DNA of 29,304 nt from a virus. Below the pieces are notes generated by a model. That model saw only the letters and a program-made list of their open reading frames with translations. It did no database searches and was not told where the DNA came from. The stretch spans positions 1-29,304 of the IMG/VR virus record IMGVR_UViG_3300038436_000099, one strand, 5' to 3'. Shown one piece after another: positions 15,895 through 22,040 of this stretch. The translations under genes and the position numbers were made by a program. Each line of letters starts with the position of its first letter. Within the stretch, counting starts at the first letter, position 1.

Positions 15895-15911
15895 GGCTGA
15901 TAACTCCGTTT
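15895..15911 (-). repeat. Inverted arm-type repeat, right copy
   Basis: Exact 17-base reverse complement of 15751-15767, on the far side of the tRNA-like core. The beginning (AGGCTGA) also pairs with TCAGCCT at 15872-15878. Confidence 0.75.
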
Positions 15912-16158
15912 ATGGTTGTCAAGGTGCCTGGTATGAGTAGCAAGTATCATTAAAAGCACTATTTTTAACTAACTGCATAATCCATATAAAATCCAGTTAA
16001 TAACAAGAAACTCAGTATTGCGGGGCATCAAAGATTCAGCTTTCTGAGAATTACATCGTTATCTGAATTTTCAAAACCCCTTGATTCTTTAGAATTAATG
16101 TTCTAAACTAAATCAATAAACTTACTTTGATACGTTAGAACATGGGCGATCAATCTTC
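15912..16158. other. Non-coding stretch between attP and repressor
   Basis: No gene is supported here. It holds one inverted dispersed-repeat copy (16011-16026, one of the few outside a gene) and a palindrome TTAGAATTAATGTTCTAA at about 16090-16107, which could help end leftward repressor transcription or bind a regulator. Otherwise nothing recognised. Confidence 0.5.
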
Positions 16159-16578
16159 TCAATCTTCAAATTCAATCTTGACACCGTATTTAGCGAATAT
16201 GTCTTTAATTATTCGCCGTTCGTCCGGGGAGGTTTTTGCATTCCCCCTTTTCAATCCTGATGAGCGGATTTCTTCCAAAGCGGAAATGAATTTAGCTGCA
16301 TCACCAGGGGGTAATAACTCATTGAGCAGATCATCTGCAGGAGGTTCTAAACCTAAAGGTTCATAAGATTCAAAGCCATATTTAGAAATAATCAAACTTC
16401 GTTGTTCTTCACCTGGACGTTCTTTTAGCTTTCCCAGTAACCAGTTGCTCATTACCTGGTTAGAAACTCCAATAAATTTAGCAAAGTGTGTCCCTTTAAT
16501 TCGACGGTCGCCATTTCGGTAATCGTCGAATTTTTGATTTATCCATACCGTGAATTGCTCAGAATTGAACTCTTTCAT
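16159..16578 (-). CDS. Phage repressor, XRE-type HTH
   Basis: 139 residues. Residues 28-58 hold an XRE-like helix-turn-helix (KGTHFAKFIGVSNQVMSNWL). A helical, partly acidic C-terminal part (LLNELLPPGDAAKFISALEEI, DERRIIKDIFAKYG) is probably for oligomerisation; there is no LexA-type peptidase domain. It is transcribed leftward, divergent from the early genes, with an operator-like palindrome in between, as expected for a CI-type repressor. A TGaTATAAT extended -10 ends 6 bases before the ATG, so the mRNA may be leaderless, like lambda cI made from its maintenance promoter. Confidence 0.75.
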   Translation of the reverse strand: MKEFNSEQFTVWINQKFDDYRNGDRRIKGTHFAKFIGVSNQVMSNWLLGKLKERPGEEQRSLIISKYGFESYEPLGLEPPADDLLNELLPPGDAAKFISALEEIRSSGLKRGNAKTSPDERRIIKDIFAKYGVKIEFED

Positions 16579-16584
16579 AGGGCG

Positions 16585-16593
16585 ATTATATCA
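16585..16593 (-). promoter_or_regulatory. Repressor promoter (extended -10), likely leaderless transcript
   Basis: Minus strand TGATATAAT, an extended -10, with only 6 bases between TATAAT and the repressor ATG. Transcription would start at or next to the A of the ATG, leaving no ribosome site. Confidence 0.55.
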
Positions 16594-16601
16594 ATTCATA
16601 A

Positions 16602-16621
16602 ATACATATACATATAAGTAT
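16602..16621. promoter_or_regulatory. Operator-like palindrome
   Basis: ATACATATACATATAAGTAT: 16 of 20 positions match its reverse complement. It overlaps the first base of the early -35 box and lies upstream of the repressor -10, the expected place for a repressor operator controlling both promoters. Confidence 0.5.
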
Positions 16622-16649
16622 TGACATTCTCCAAGTTTAGTTGTATTAT
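16621..16649 (+). promoter_or_regulatory. Early rightward promoter
   Basis: TTGACA at 16621-16626 and TATTAT at 16644-16649 are separated by 17 bases, a near-consensus sigma70-type promoter. It would drive the early genes from 16697 rightward. Confidence 0.8.
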
Positions 16650-16696
16650 TCAAGTACACTTTATTTATTCAATCGCTCTTTATTAGGAACAAGCCT

Positions 16697-16891
16697 ATGA
16701 ACAAACGGATCAAACGAACTTTCGCGCTGTTGCCAGAAACGGACCGGAAGCTTGAGGAAATGACCAGGAATCACATGCGCGGTACCAAATCCGCAACGAT
16801 TGATTATCTGGTTTCTCAAGCTTACAACCGGCAAAGTGAATTAACACAAGAATACCAAAATGGAGGTGAAAAGTCTCAATCAGAATCTTAA
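16697..16891 (+). CDS. Small RHH-like DNA-binding protein (Cro-position)
   Basis: 64 residues, first gene after the early promoter. Basic N-terminus, then KRTFALLPETDRKLEEMT and a helix containing SATIDYLVSQAY, the strand-helix-helix pattern of ribbon-helix-helix (Arc/MetJ/CopG) proteins. The last ~15 residues are polar and disordered. By position it is likely the early regulator antagonising the repressor. An AGGA ribosome site is 10 bases upstream. Confidence 0.6.
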   Translation: MNKRIKRTFALLPETDRKLEEMTRNHMRGTKSATIDYLVSQAYNRQSELTQEYQNGGEKSQSES

Positions 16892-16938
16892 GGGGGTCTT
16901 ATCCGACAACTAAATAGACAGATGGGAGGGCAGTACAA

Positions 16939-17190
16939 GTGACTAAAAGGCTCAGATGGCCAAATGAGGCTGAACACGCTAGACAAAATGCGCTCTTTAA
17001 TGCCAACACTGGACTTGAATCACTCACTGCAATAATAAAAAACCAATGCGCTTCACGCGCTGACGAAATTCAAAAAGTGGCAATTGCAACGGATTGCCTT
17101 CATCGTATCCGACATGATCTTGAGTCTGTGGGGCCCGGAATAGAAAAAGCCCCAGCTGTAGCACCAGCCAGGACTTTCGAGGTGGCTTAA
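16939..17190 (+). CDS. Hypothetical early protein
   Basis: 83 residues starting with GTG; GGGAGGG 8 bases upstream decides this start. Helical in the middle (HARQNALFNANTGLESLTAII, DEIQKVAIATDCLHRIRHDL) with a Pro/Ala-rich end. No family recognised. Small early proteins here often modify the host or help replication. Confidence 0.55.
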   Translation: MTKRLRWPNEAEHARQNALFNANTGLESLTAIIKNQCASRADEIQKVAIATDCLHRIRHDLESVGPGIEKAPAVAPARTFEVA

Positions 17191-17228
17191 CAAGCCACAA
17201 CCAAATTGTAACAAATCGAGGTGGATTT

Positions 17229-17720
17229 ATGCAAGCCAAAACTAAAAGCTTTATTCTCACAGTATCCCTAATCATTTCCTTGTTTATAGGCGCATGCGGC
17301 GCCATTCAAACCGCTTCTACAACCGGCACGCTGGGCGCTGCTGAAACCCTGGAAGGTATGAAATTGGTTTATCAACAGGCCAGCGGCACGATCCTCATGC
17401 AAAAGGGTGATCTGTTCTTGATGGCTTGGCCGCGAGGCGCTGATTATGCCCTCACCATACTGAGCCAAAGCAAAAACGCGCCGGAAGCTCTGAATGCCAG
17501 TCGCAACGGTGTAATTAGCTTTTCAGAGTACATCAAAACGCTTGAGGCTGGTGGTTGGCAATATGCTGCCCCCTCTGCTCTCCCAACTACGATTGCCAAA
17601 GCATTGACCGCTTACAGCGTAGAAGCTGCTGTAACAGCTCTCAATGGCCTACCTACCGTCTTTGTTATGCCGGTGATGTTAGTTACCCCACCTTATATCC
17701 AGGAGCCAGTTATTCAATGA
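17229..17720 (+). CDS. Phage-encoded lipoprotein
   Basis: 163 residues with GAGGTGG before the ATG. The N-terminus (KTKSFILTVSLIISLFIGAC) is a clear lipoprotein signal with lipobox IGAC (Cys 23). The mature part has a beta/alpha mix (MKLVYQQASGTILMQKGDLFLMAWPRG...) and a C-terminal section rich in Val/Pro. The dispersed repeat at 17451-17467 encodes LTILSQSKN. An exported lipoprotein in an early position suggests superinfection exclusion or host-surface modification, but no family is recognised. The stop overlaps the next start (ATGA). Confidence 0.65.
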   Translation: MQAKTKSFILTVSLIISLFIGACGAIQTASTTGTLGAAETLEGMKLVYQQASGTILMQKGDLFLMAWPRGADYALTILSQSKNAPEALNASRNGVISFSEYIKTLEAGGWQYAAPSALPTTIAKALTAYSVEAAVTALNGLPTVFVMPVMLVTPPYIQEPVIQ

Positions 17721-17980
17721 TCGGATCACTTCCATTCCGTGTATTGTTTGCGGTCTGGTGGCTGCAGCGTGTCCATCAAACCGGACTGAAACCTTTCAAC
17801 TACACCCAGCGGATTGACTTCCTTGAAAACCTACGGCGCAGTTTACCAATAGTGCAACTGGATGATGTTTTTGGAACATGGTTACTAACTCAAATCCTTC
17901 TGTGGATTGACCAGGAGAAATTAACCCTGATAAATCTCGAAACCCTGAATGTCCAGATTACTGGAACCTTGAAGAAATAG
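17717..17980 (+). CDS. Hypothetical early protein
   Basis: 87 residues beginning at the ATGA overlap with the lipoprotein stop; a longer reading upstream would overlap the lipoprotein by 160 bases and is rejected. It begins IGSLPFRVLFAVWWLQRVHQ, amphipathic and possibly membrane-associated, and then is helical (RIDFLENLRRSLPI, WLLTQILLWIDQEK). No family recognised; coupling suggests it acts with the lipoprotein. Confidence 0.55.
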   Translation: MIGSLPFRVLFAVWWLQRVHQTGLKPFNYTQRIDFLENLRRSLPIVQLDDVFGTWLLTQILLWIDQEKLTLINLETLNVQITGTLKK

Positions 17981-17990
17981 GAGCAAAAAA

Positions 17991-18710
17991 ATGACTGATC
18001 AAACACTTGTAAACGACCCTTGGGAAATTGCTGATAACGCAAAACCGCGTGAATTCGAATACTACGGTCTGGTAAAAGCGGATGTCTGGTTTGGATTCTT
18101 CCCCGGCGGTGGTCAAAAACCGGTTCCCTTTGATCCTCAGCAACACCCGGTTGAAAAGCGTGTGGTGATGATTGATATCCAAATCATCCCGATTGTTGAC
18201 CAGAACATCACCTTTGATGTGAAGCAAAACTATACCGATTTCAGCCTGGATTGGACAAAGGTAACTTTACCTTCAATCAAAGCTTTGGGCTTAGATGGTC
18301 TACGCTCTCTCAATGGCAAATTCGCCCGGGTTACCTTGGTTGATGGCAAACGCGAAAAGAAGGATGAAGACGGCAACAAGACCGGCGAATTCTACAAGAC
18401 CTTCAAATTCCTTCAAGTTTTTGCAGATGAACAGGCATGCCGGCAAGCGTATAGCGGCGCTTCCCCCGCTCATACTGAGCCCGAGCAACCCACCAGCAAT
18501 GGGAACGGTAATGGCGCAGTAAGTGCGGACAAAATGACCGCTTTGAGTTTTGCGAAGGTGATTGTTACCAATGCCGCAAAAGACCAAAAAGATCTAAACG
18601 TGATCCGCGAAACCATTGCAACTAATTTCGCAAATTACCCGCTGATCAACCAACATCTGACCGTTGATTCCCCAGAAGTGATGACCATGATCATGGAGGC
18701 AATGAAATGA
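17991..18710 (+). CDS. Likely ssDNA-binding (OB-fold) protein of the recombination module
   Basis: 239 residues, GGAG 9 bases upstream. Residues 20-150 alternate strands (FEYYGLVKADVWFGFFPGG, VVMIDIQIIPI, FDVKQNYTDFSLDW, FARVTLVDGKREKKDEDGN, YKTFKFLQVFADEQACRQAY), compatible with the OB fold of phage ssDNA-binding proteins; the TFKFLQVFADEQAC ending is seen in proteins next to RecT/Erf. A linker holds AHTEPEQPTS (dispersed repeat, 18463-18484). The C-terminal ~70 residues are a separate helical domain. In the same transcriptional direction as the RecT, exonuclease and ERCC4 genes. Confidence 0.5.
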   Translation: MTDQTLVNDPWEIADNAKPREFEYYGLVKADVWFGFFPGGGQKPVPFDPQQHPVEKRVVMIDIQIIPIVDQNITFDVKQNYTDFSLDWTKVTLPSIKALGLDGLRSLNGKFARVTLVDGKREKKDEDGNKTGEFYKTFKFLQVFADEQACRQAYSGASPAHTEPEQPTSNGNGNGAVSADKMTALSFAKVIVTNAAKDQKDLNVIRETIATNFANYPLINQHLTVDSPEVMTMIMEAMK

Positions 18711-18919
18711 ATCTGCAATTTATTTTTGAAACCGCCACAGAGCGCCAGGCGCGAACTGAGTATGAAGATACTTTGATTGAAGTCTATGTGCCTGAAGCTG
18801 GTGAAATGACCCGCGAAGAAGCATTGGTTTTGGCGCAAGAAAGAGACCTTCAGGCCTCAATTGAATTGCGTAGTGACGTGATTATGTTGCGTAACCTCGA
18901 AAAAGCTGCCAGCCAATAA
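18707..18919 (+). CDS. Small acidic hypothetical protein
   Basis: 70 residues starting on the ATGA overlap. Acidic and helical (TATERQARTEYEDTLIEVYVPE, MTREEALVLAQERDL). It could be a small partner of the ssDNA-binding protein just upstream. No family recognised. It is the last gene before the structured RNA region. Confidence 0.55.
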   Translation: MNLQFIFETATERQARTEYEDTLIEVYVPEAGEMTREEALVLAQERDLQASIELRSDVIMLRNLEKAASQ

Positions 18920-19211
18920 ATAACTTACGCTTTGGCAGTGTCCCCCCTCACATGCCAACCCGGATAGAGTAACCGAGAAAATTTATCGGTAGATTTTTGG
19001 TTGAACTGGCGGTGTCTCTCGCTAATTTGGGAAAACATCGGCCTGAACGGATAGCTTCCGGGAGTGGGAAGTGAGCCGAGCCGCCAGCAATAAGTAACCT
19101 AAAACCTCAACCCTAAAACTCTCGACGTCAGAGGATGAGTGTGAGCCGGGTTACCGGCAAGGAATTGCACCAACAAAGAGGCGTGACAGCCGGGAGAGAC
19201 CGGCGAACCAT

Positions 19212-19301
19212 GAGGTGGCGGCGTGGTGAGACACGATTTGGGCTAGAAACCCACGAACGGGACAGGCCGTAACCTGCCAGGTTTGAATCCTGGACACCTC
19301 A
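19212..19301 (+). tRNA. tRNA-Ser(AGA)-like, type II
   Basis: 90 bases. Acceptor GAGGTGG pairs with ACACCTC (19294-19300) with one mismatch at the base; A73 discriminator. D arm CGTG/CACG (19222-19225/19232-19235). Anticodon arm TGGG-CTAGAAA-CCCA at 19239-19253, anticodon AGA. Long variable arm ACGG/CCGT (19257-19260/19267-19270). T arm CCAGG-TTTGAAT-CCTGG. Position 8 is C instead of the near-universal U, and A34 is rare in bacteria, so this may be an atypical or decaying gene; identity (Ser or Leu class) is uncertain. Confidence 0.55.
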
Positions 19302-19544
19302 CTTACCACGCTGTGCGTATGTTACAAGGACGTGCCCGGCGCAAGCAGCGCACACGAGTATGCCGGCTGGAGTGCTGACATGATAAGGCGGCATGAGAAA
19401 GCCAGGAGCCAGTAGAGCATGAATCGGCTTGACGGTCGGAGAGACGACAATCGAAGCGGTGTCCACCGGACTATGACCGGATAAACATCGGCGCGCTTGG
19501 GGCAGGCAAGCCGAGCCGCAGAACTTTTACAACTGATTTGATAT

Positions 19545-19735
19545 GAGGCGGCGGCGTGGTGGGAACACGCTGATACATACTTAACTCTCGAATGTCGATC
19601 CGGCCCGGTGTGCAGTAATGTACACGATAGATGCGGGGCAGGGCGGAAATCTTCTGGAAACTGTTCGAGGCACCAGTCGAGCAAAGCGCGGCAGTATGTA
19701 ATTGAGAGAACCAGGTTCGAATCCTGGTCGCCTCA
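19545..19735 (+). tRNA. tRNA-like gene with ~110-base insertion in the anticodon region
   Basis: 5' GAGGCGG pairs with 3' TCGCCTC (19728-19734) followed by A. The D arm GCGTG/CACGC (19554-19558/19566-19570) is close to that of the tRNA at 19212. T arm CCAGG-TTCGAAT-CCTGG at 19711-19727. CATAC (19576-19580) can pair with GTATG (near 19694-19698), so a stem like an anticodon stem encloses about 110 extra bases. Could be an interrupted tRNA (intron or insertion) or halves of two genes. No group I intron core was recognised. Confidence 0.4.
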
Positions 19736-19738
19736 CTT

Positions 19739-19798
19739 GGGAAAGAGAATAGACAGCAAAGCGAAGTGAACCATGCTCAAAGATCGTATCTCTTTCCC
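19739..19798 (+). ncRNA. Long hairpin resembling an acceptor-stem-closed RNA
   Basis: GGGAAAGAGA and TCTCTTTCCC form a perfect 10-bp stem around a 40-base loop; the 3' strand is followed by ACA. The loop contains GCGAAGTGAACC, words like the two repeats of the array at 24543-25290. No T arm, so not a standard tRNA. Confidence 0.4.
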
Positions 19799-19802
19799 AC
19801 AT

Positions 19803-19902
19803 GAAGAAGGTTTGCATATTTTGGTAAATATGTGAAGTCTCGAAGCCGAAGTGAACCAGATCTTATAAACGTTTTTCTCCGGTTCGAATCCGGCCTTCTT
19901 CA
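19803..19902 (+). tRNA. tRNA-like gene with extended middle
   Basis: GAAGAAG pairs perfectly with CTTCTTC (19895-19901), discriminator A, then CC, so a partial CCA is encoded. D arm CATAT/ATATG with a loop containing GG (19815-19832). T arm centred on TTCGAAT (19883-19889), with four of five stem pairs. At 100 bases it is longer than a class I tRNA; the anticodon arm cannot be fixed by eye. The extra part again contains GAAGTGAACC. Confidence 0.4.
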
Positions 19903-20235
19903 CCTAAAGGAGCCAGCTATCAGGAGTGAACCAAAACCTTTAAGCGCAAACCTAACCATTCTGACGGGCGCGAGAACGCAACGGGCTTTCCTCCTTTCCC
20001 CGTATCGTGGGGGCAGTACCCACGAGCCCATTTAGCGAAGCTTCTGAGGTCGTTTCCTCATAAACGAGAAGCCAAAGCCTGTGAGAGCTGGGTAACGGGA
20101 AACAGCTAAAAAACCAGCACACAACTTAATATGAGCCCCATTGTATGTATGCAGCGGAAAAATCCGGTCTGTTGGCTAATCGTTCGACCCCTTATTGTGG
20201 TGATAAGGTTCAGCAAATTCAAATGGGGCTCACCT

Positions 20236-20298
20236 GGGGCGCGAAGGTTTCTCAGATTCCCTCCCATCTCTGACCAGGTTCAATTCCTGGGCGCTCCA
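20236..20298 (+). tRNA. Short tRNA-like gene lacking a D arm
   Basis: GGGGCGC pairs with GCGCTCC (20291-20297) with one G-U; A73. T arm CCAGG-TTCAATT-CCTGG at 20274-20290. Only 31 bases separate the acceptor strand and the T arm, so there is room for one arm (TCAGA/TCTGA). Either a D-armless tRNA or a tRNA 3' half with a fortuitous 5' match. Confidence 0.35.
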
Positions 20299-20327
20299 CA
20301 AGATATTTTTTAGAGAAAGGATTAACC

Positions 20328-20537
20328 ATGATCGAAGTTGATGAAAAAGAATTAGCCGAGATCGGCAAGAACGTGAAAGCCGTTTTGAAGGGTAAGCACC
20401 TGGTGATTGTGGTGGATGTAAGCCAGGAAATTGGCGAGAGCGCAAGCGGCAAAATGATGATGGTTGCTTCCACCAGCGGGTTTACTAATCTGCCAGGGCA
20501 CATGAAAGCTAATATCAACATCGGAAAGAAGCACTAA
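20328..20537 (+). CDS. Small hypothetical protein
   Basis: 69 residues with AAAGGA upstream. It has an alternating strand/helix pattern (ELAEIGKNVKAVL, HLVIVVDVSQEIGES, MMMVASTSGFTNL). Translationally coupled (TAATG) to the ERCC4 nuclease gene, so probably a partner in DNA processing. No family recognised. Confidence 0.6.
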   Translation: MIEVDEKELAEIGKNVKAVLKGKHLVIVVDVSQEIGESASGKMMMVASTSGFTNLPGHMKANINIGKKH

Positions 20538-21277
20538 TGATAACGGCCGTAATTGTTGACTCACGCGAACCTAAGTGGATCAAAGATTTGAAGTTTGGCG
20601 GCGTGTCAGTTTCCATCACCATGCTTGAATCAGGTGATGTTTGGTGTGCTACTGATGATGGAAAAATGCTAGTCATCGAGCGAAAAACACCCGATGATCT
20701 GCTGGGTTCGCTAAAAGATGATCGTTTGTTTGTGCAAATGGCCGGGCTTGCTGGTTTACGCGAATTGGGACATTGGCCGTATCTGATGATCACCGGGGAT
20801 CTGGTTTGTGGTCCAAACGGCAAGATCATCACTCCCCGCGGTGAAACCGGCTGGTCATGGAACTCAGTACATTGGGCACTTCTCACAATTCAGGAAATGG
20901 GAATATTTGTTACCTACGCGCAAAGTGATACCGATTTTGAGGCTGCTGTTATACGTTTGGGCAACCGCGAACGCACTGAAAAAATGATGATTCCGCCAGC
21001 TAGATTGGGAAAAGTGCTGGGCATCCAAGCTGGTTTCCTTTGCGGATTGCCCGGAATTGGCCCAGATAAGGTAGATAGCATTTTGAAAGCGTGTGGCTCG
21101 CCGGCATGGGCATTGGTGGCGCTCACAGATGCAACAACCCAATTGCCGGGAGTTGGCCAGGGTATCAAGAACAATGTGCGCTATACCCTGGGGCTGAAAG
21201 ACAATCAACAAATGGGTGTAATCCTGAATGATCAGGATAAAGAAGAACTTTCAATACTTAGATTAGGAGAACAATAG
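20537..21277 (+). CDS. XPF/ERCC4-type structure-specific nuclease with HhH domain
   Basis: 246 residues. The N-terminal nuclease shows the ERCC4 signature: VIVDSREP (Asp8, Arg10, Glu11) and VIERKTPDDLLGSL (Glu48-Arg49-Lys50, Asp53), which binds metal and cuts branched or flapped DNA. The C-terminal ~90 residues contain two helix-hairpin-helix elements (LCGLPGIGPDKVDSIL, TQLPGVGQGIKNNVRY) for DNA binding. In phages this family can resolve recombination or replication intermediates. Neighbours encode RecT and an exonuclease, so a recombination role is likely. Confidence 0.85.
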   Translation: MITAVIVDSREPKWIKDLKFGGVSVSITMLESGDVWCATDDGKMLVIERKTPDDLLGSLKDDRLFVQMAGLAGLRELGHWPYLMITGDLVCGPNGKIITPRGETGWSWNSVHWALLTIQEMGIFVTYAQSDTDFEAAVIRLGNRERTEKMMIPPARLGKVLGIQAGFLCGLPGIGPDKVDSILKACGSPAWALVALTDATTQLPGVGQGIKNNVRYTLGLKDNQQMGVILNDQDKEELSILRLGEQ

Positions 21278-21278
21278 T

Positions 21279-22040
21279 ATGGATGAATCGAAAAGTTTAG
21301 CAGTTTTTGAACAGCGTTCCGTTACGCCTGAGATTTGGCAAATGATCAATTCCATGGCTCCGGTAATGCACGAATCACGCCTCTTTGGAGTCTCTTCCAA
21401 AGAACAGGCGGCCGCTATCATGCTCAAAGGTTATGAGGTTGGTTTTGGTTTGGCAGCATCTTTTGACCTGGTGCAAGTGATTCAAGGCCGGCCGGGTGTT
21501 TCCCCGCGTGGATGTATGGCGCTGATTCTGAACAGCCCGAAAATCAAATCTGTTGAGGTGAACCGGATAACAGATAATAAAGGCTCTTACGTTGGACATG
21601 AATGCACGATGGAACGCGCCAACGGTTTCAAATACTCGGTTCGCTTCACCATGGAAGACGCAAAACGCGCCGGGCTGGTGAAACCGGATTCAGGATGGGA
21701 AAAATACCCAGAAAATATGTGCCAATGGCGTGCAATTGGTTTCGCTGCTGATGTGGTTGCCCCTGATATTACATCCGGCCTGACTGGTTTGATGAAAATG
21801 CCTGAACAGTATGGCGTTGCTCTGACTGCTGAAGGCGACATTATTGACATCAAAGCCGAAGTCCGGGAAGCGGCAAAACCACAACCTCTCCCCGCCTCCA
21901 ATACTGAGCCCGAACTTACTCTGGCTGATCTGATCTTTGTTTACTCAGCAGATAAGATCATGGCTGCCAACGGCGGCGCGATTCCCGGCACACAAGAAGA
22001 AGTCAATGCAGTGGCGGCAAAACTGGCCGGTGGTGAGTAA
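21279..22040 (+). CDS. RecT-family single-strand annealing recombinase
   Basis: 253 residues, AGGAGA 8 bases upstream. The RecT pattern is visible: SKEQAAAIMLKGYEVGFGLAA near 40-65, QGRPGVSPRGCMALILNS, then VRFTMEDAKRAGL, WEKYPENMCQWRAIGFAADVV and DITSGLTGLMKMPEQYG near 155-185. It anneals complementary strands made by the exonuclease encoded next. A linker from the dispersed repeat (SNTEPELT, 21893-21912) separates a ~45-residue C-terminal tail. The stop overlaps the exonuclease start. Confidence 0.85.
   Translation: MDESKSLAVFEQRSVTPEIWQMINSMAPVMHESRLFGVSSKEQAAAIMLKGYEVGFGLAASFDLVQVIQGRPGVSPRGCMALILNSPKIKSVEVNRITDNKGSYVGHECTMERANGFKYSVRFTMEDAKRAGLVKPDSGWEKYPENMCQWRAIGFAADVVAPDITSGLTGLMKMPEQYGVALTAEGDIIDIKAEVREAAKPQPLPASNTEPELTLADLIFVYSADKIMAANGGAIPGTQEEVNAVAAKLAGGE

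Larger units (their letters stand above)
15720..15911. other. attP: attP-like attachment region with tRNA-Glu 3' part
   Basis: On the minus strand, 15801-15868 reads as the 3' part of a tRNA: an anticodon arm with loop CTTTCAA (anticodon UUC, Glu), T arm GAGGG-TTCGAAT-CCCTC, acceptor strand TGGAGGT and discriminator A. The matching 5' acceptor strand is absent, so this is not a complete tRNA, but it is what an attP core targeting a tRNA-Glu gene looks like. It is bracketed by inverted copies of a 17-base sequence, AAACGGAGTTATCAGCC (15751-15767, and reversed at 15895-15911). A third partial copy sits at 15720-15729. These are likely integrase arm-binding sites. The location next to the integrase supports this. 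Confidence 0.7.
18920..20327 (+). ncRNA. Structured untranslated region with tRNA and tRNA-like elements
   Basis: About 1.4 kb between two rightward genes with no plausible protein gene. It contains four tRNA T arms, each followed by an acceptor-like 3' strand and preceded by a complementary 5' strand (entries below). Further long inverted pairs are 18932-18937/18953-18958, 19189-19193/19200-19204 (GCCGG/CCGGC), 19739-19748/19789-19798 (10 bp), 20040-20046/20068-20074 (AGCTTCT/AGAAGC-type), and 20132-20142/20222-20232 (11 bp). A CGTGGG/CCCACG hairpin with a 7-base loop lies near 20005-20025. Several paired 3' strands end in A followed by C. It may be a degraded or unusual tRNA array or a large ncRNA containing tRNAs. 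Confidence 0.6.

Noticed and set aside
19580-19690. Group I intron in the tRNA-like gene
   Set aside because: No recognisable core P/Q/R/S elements; too short for most group I introns. Left as an unexplained insertion.
19322-19817. Leftward ORFs in the tRNA region
   Set aside because: They overlap tRNA T arms and stems, have no ribosome sites and show no protein-like composition.
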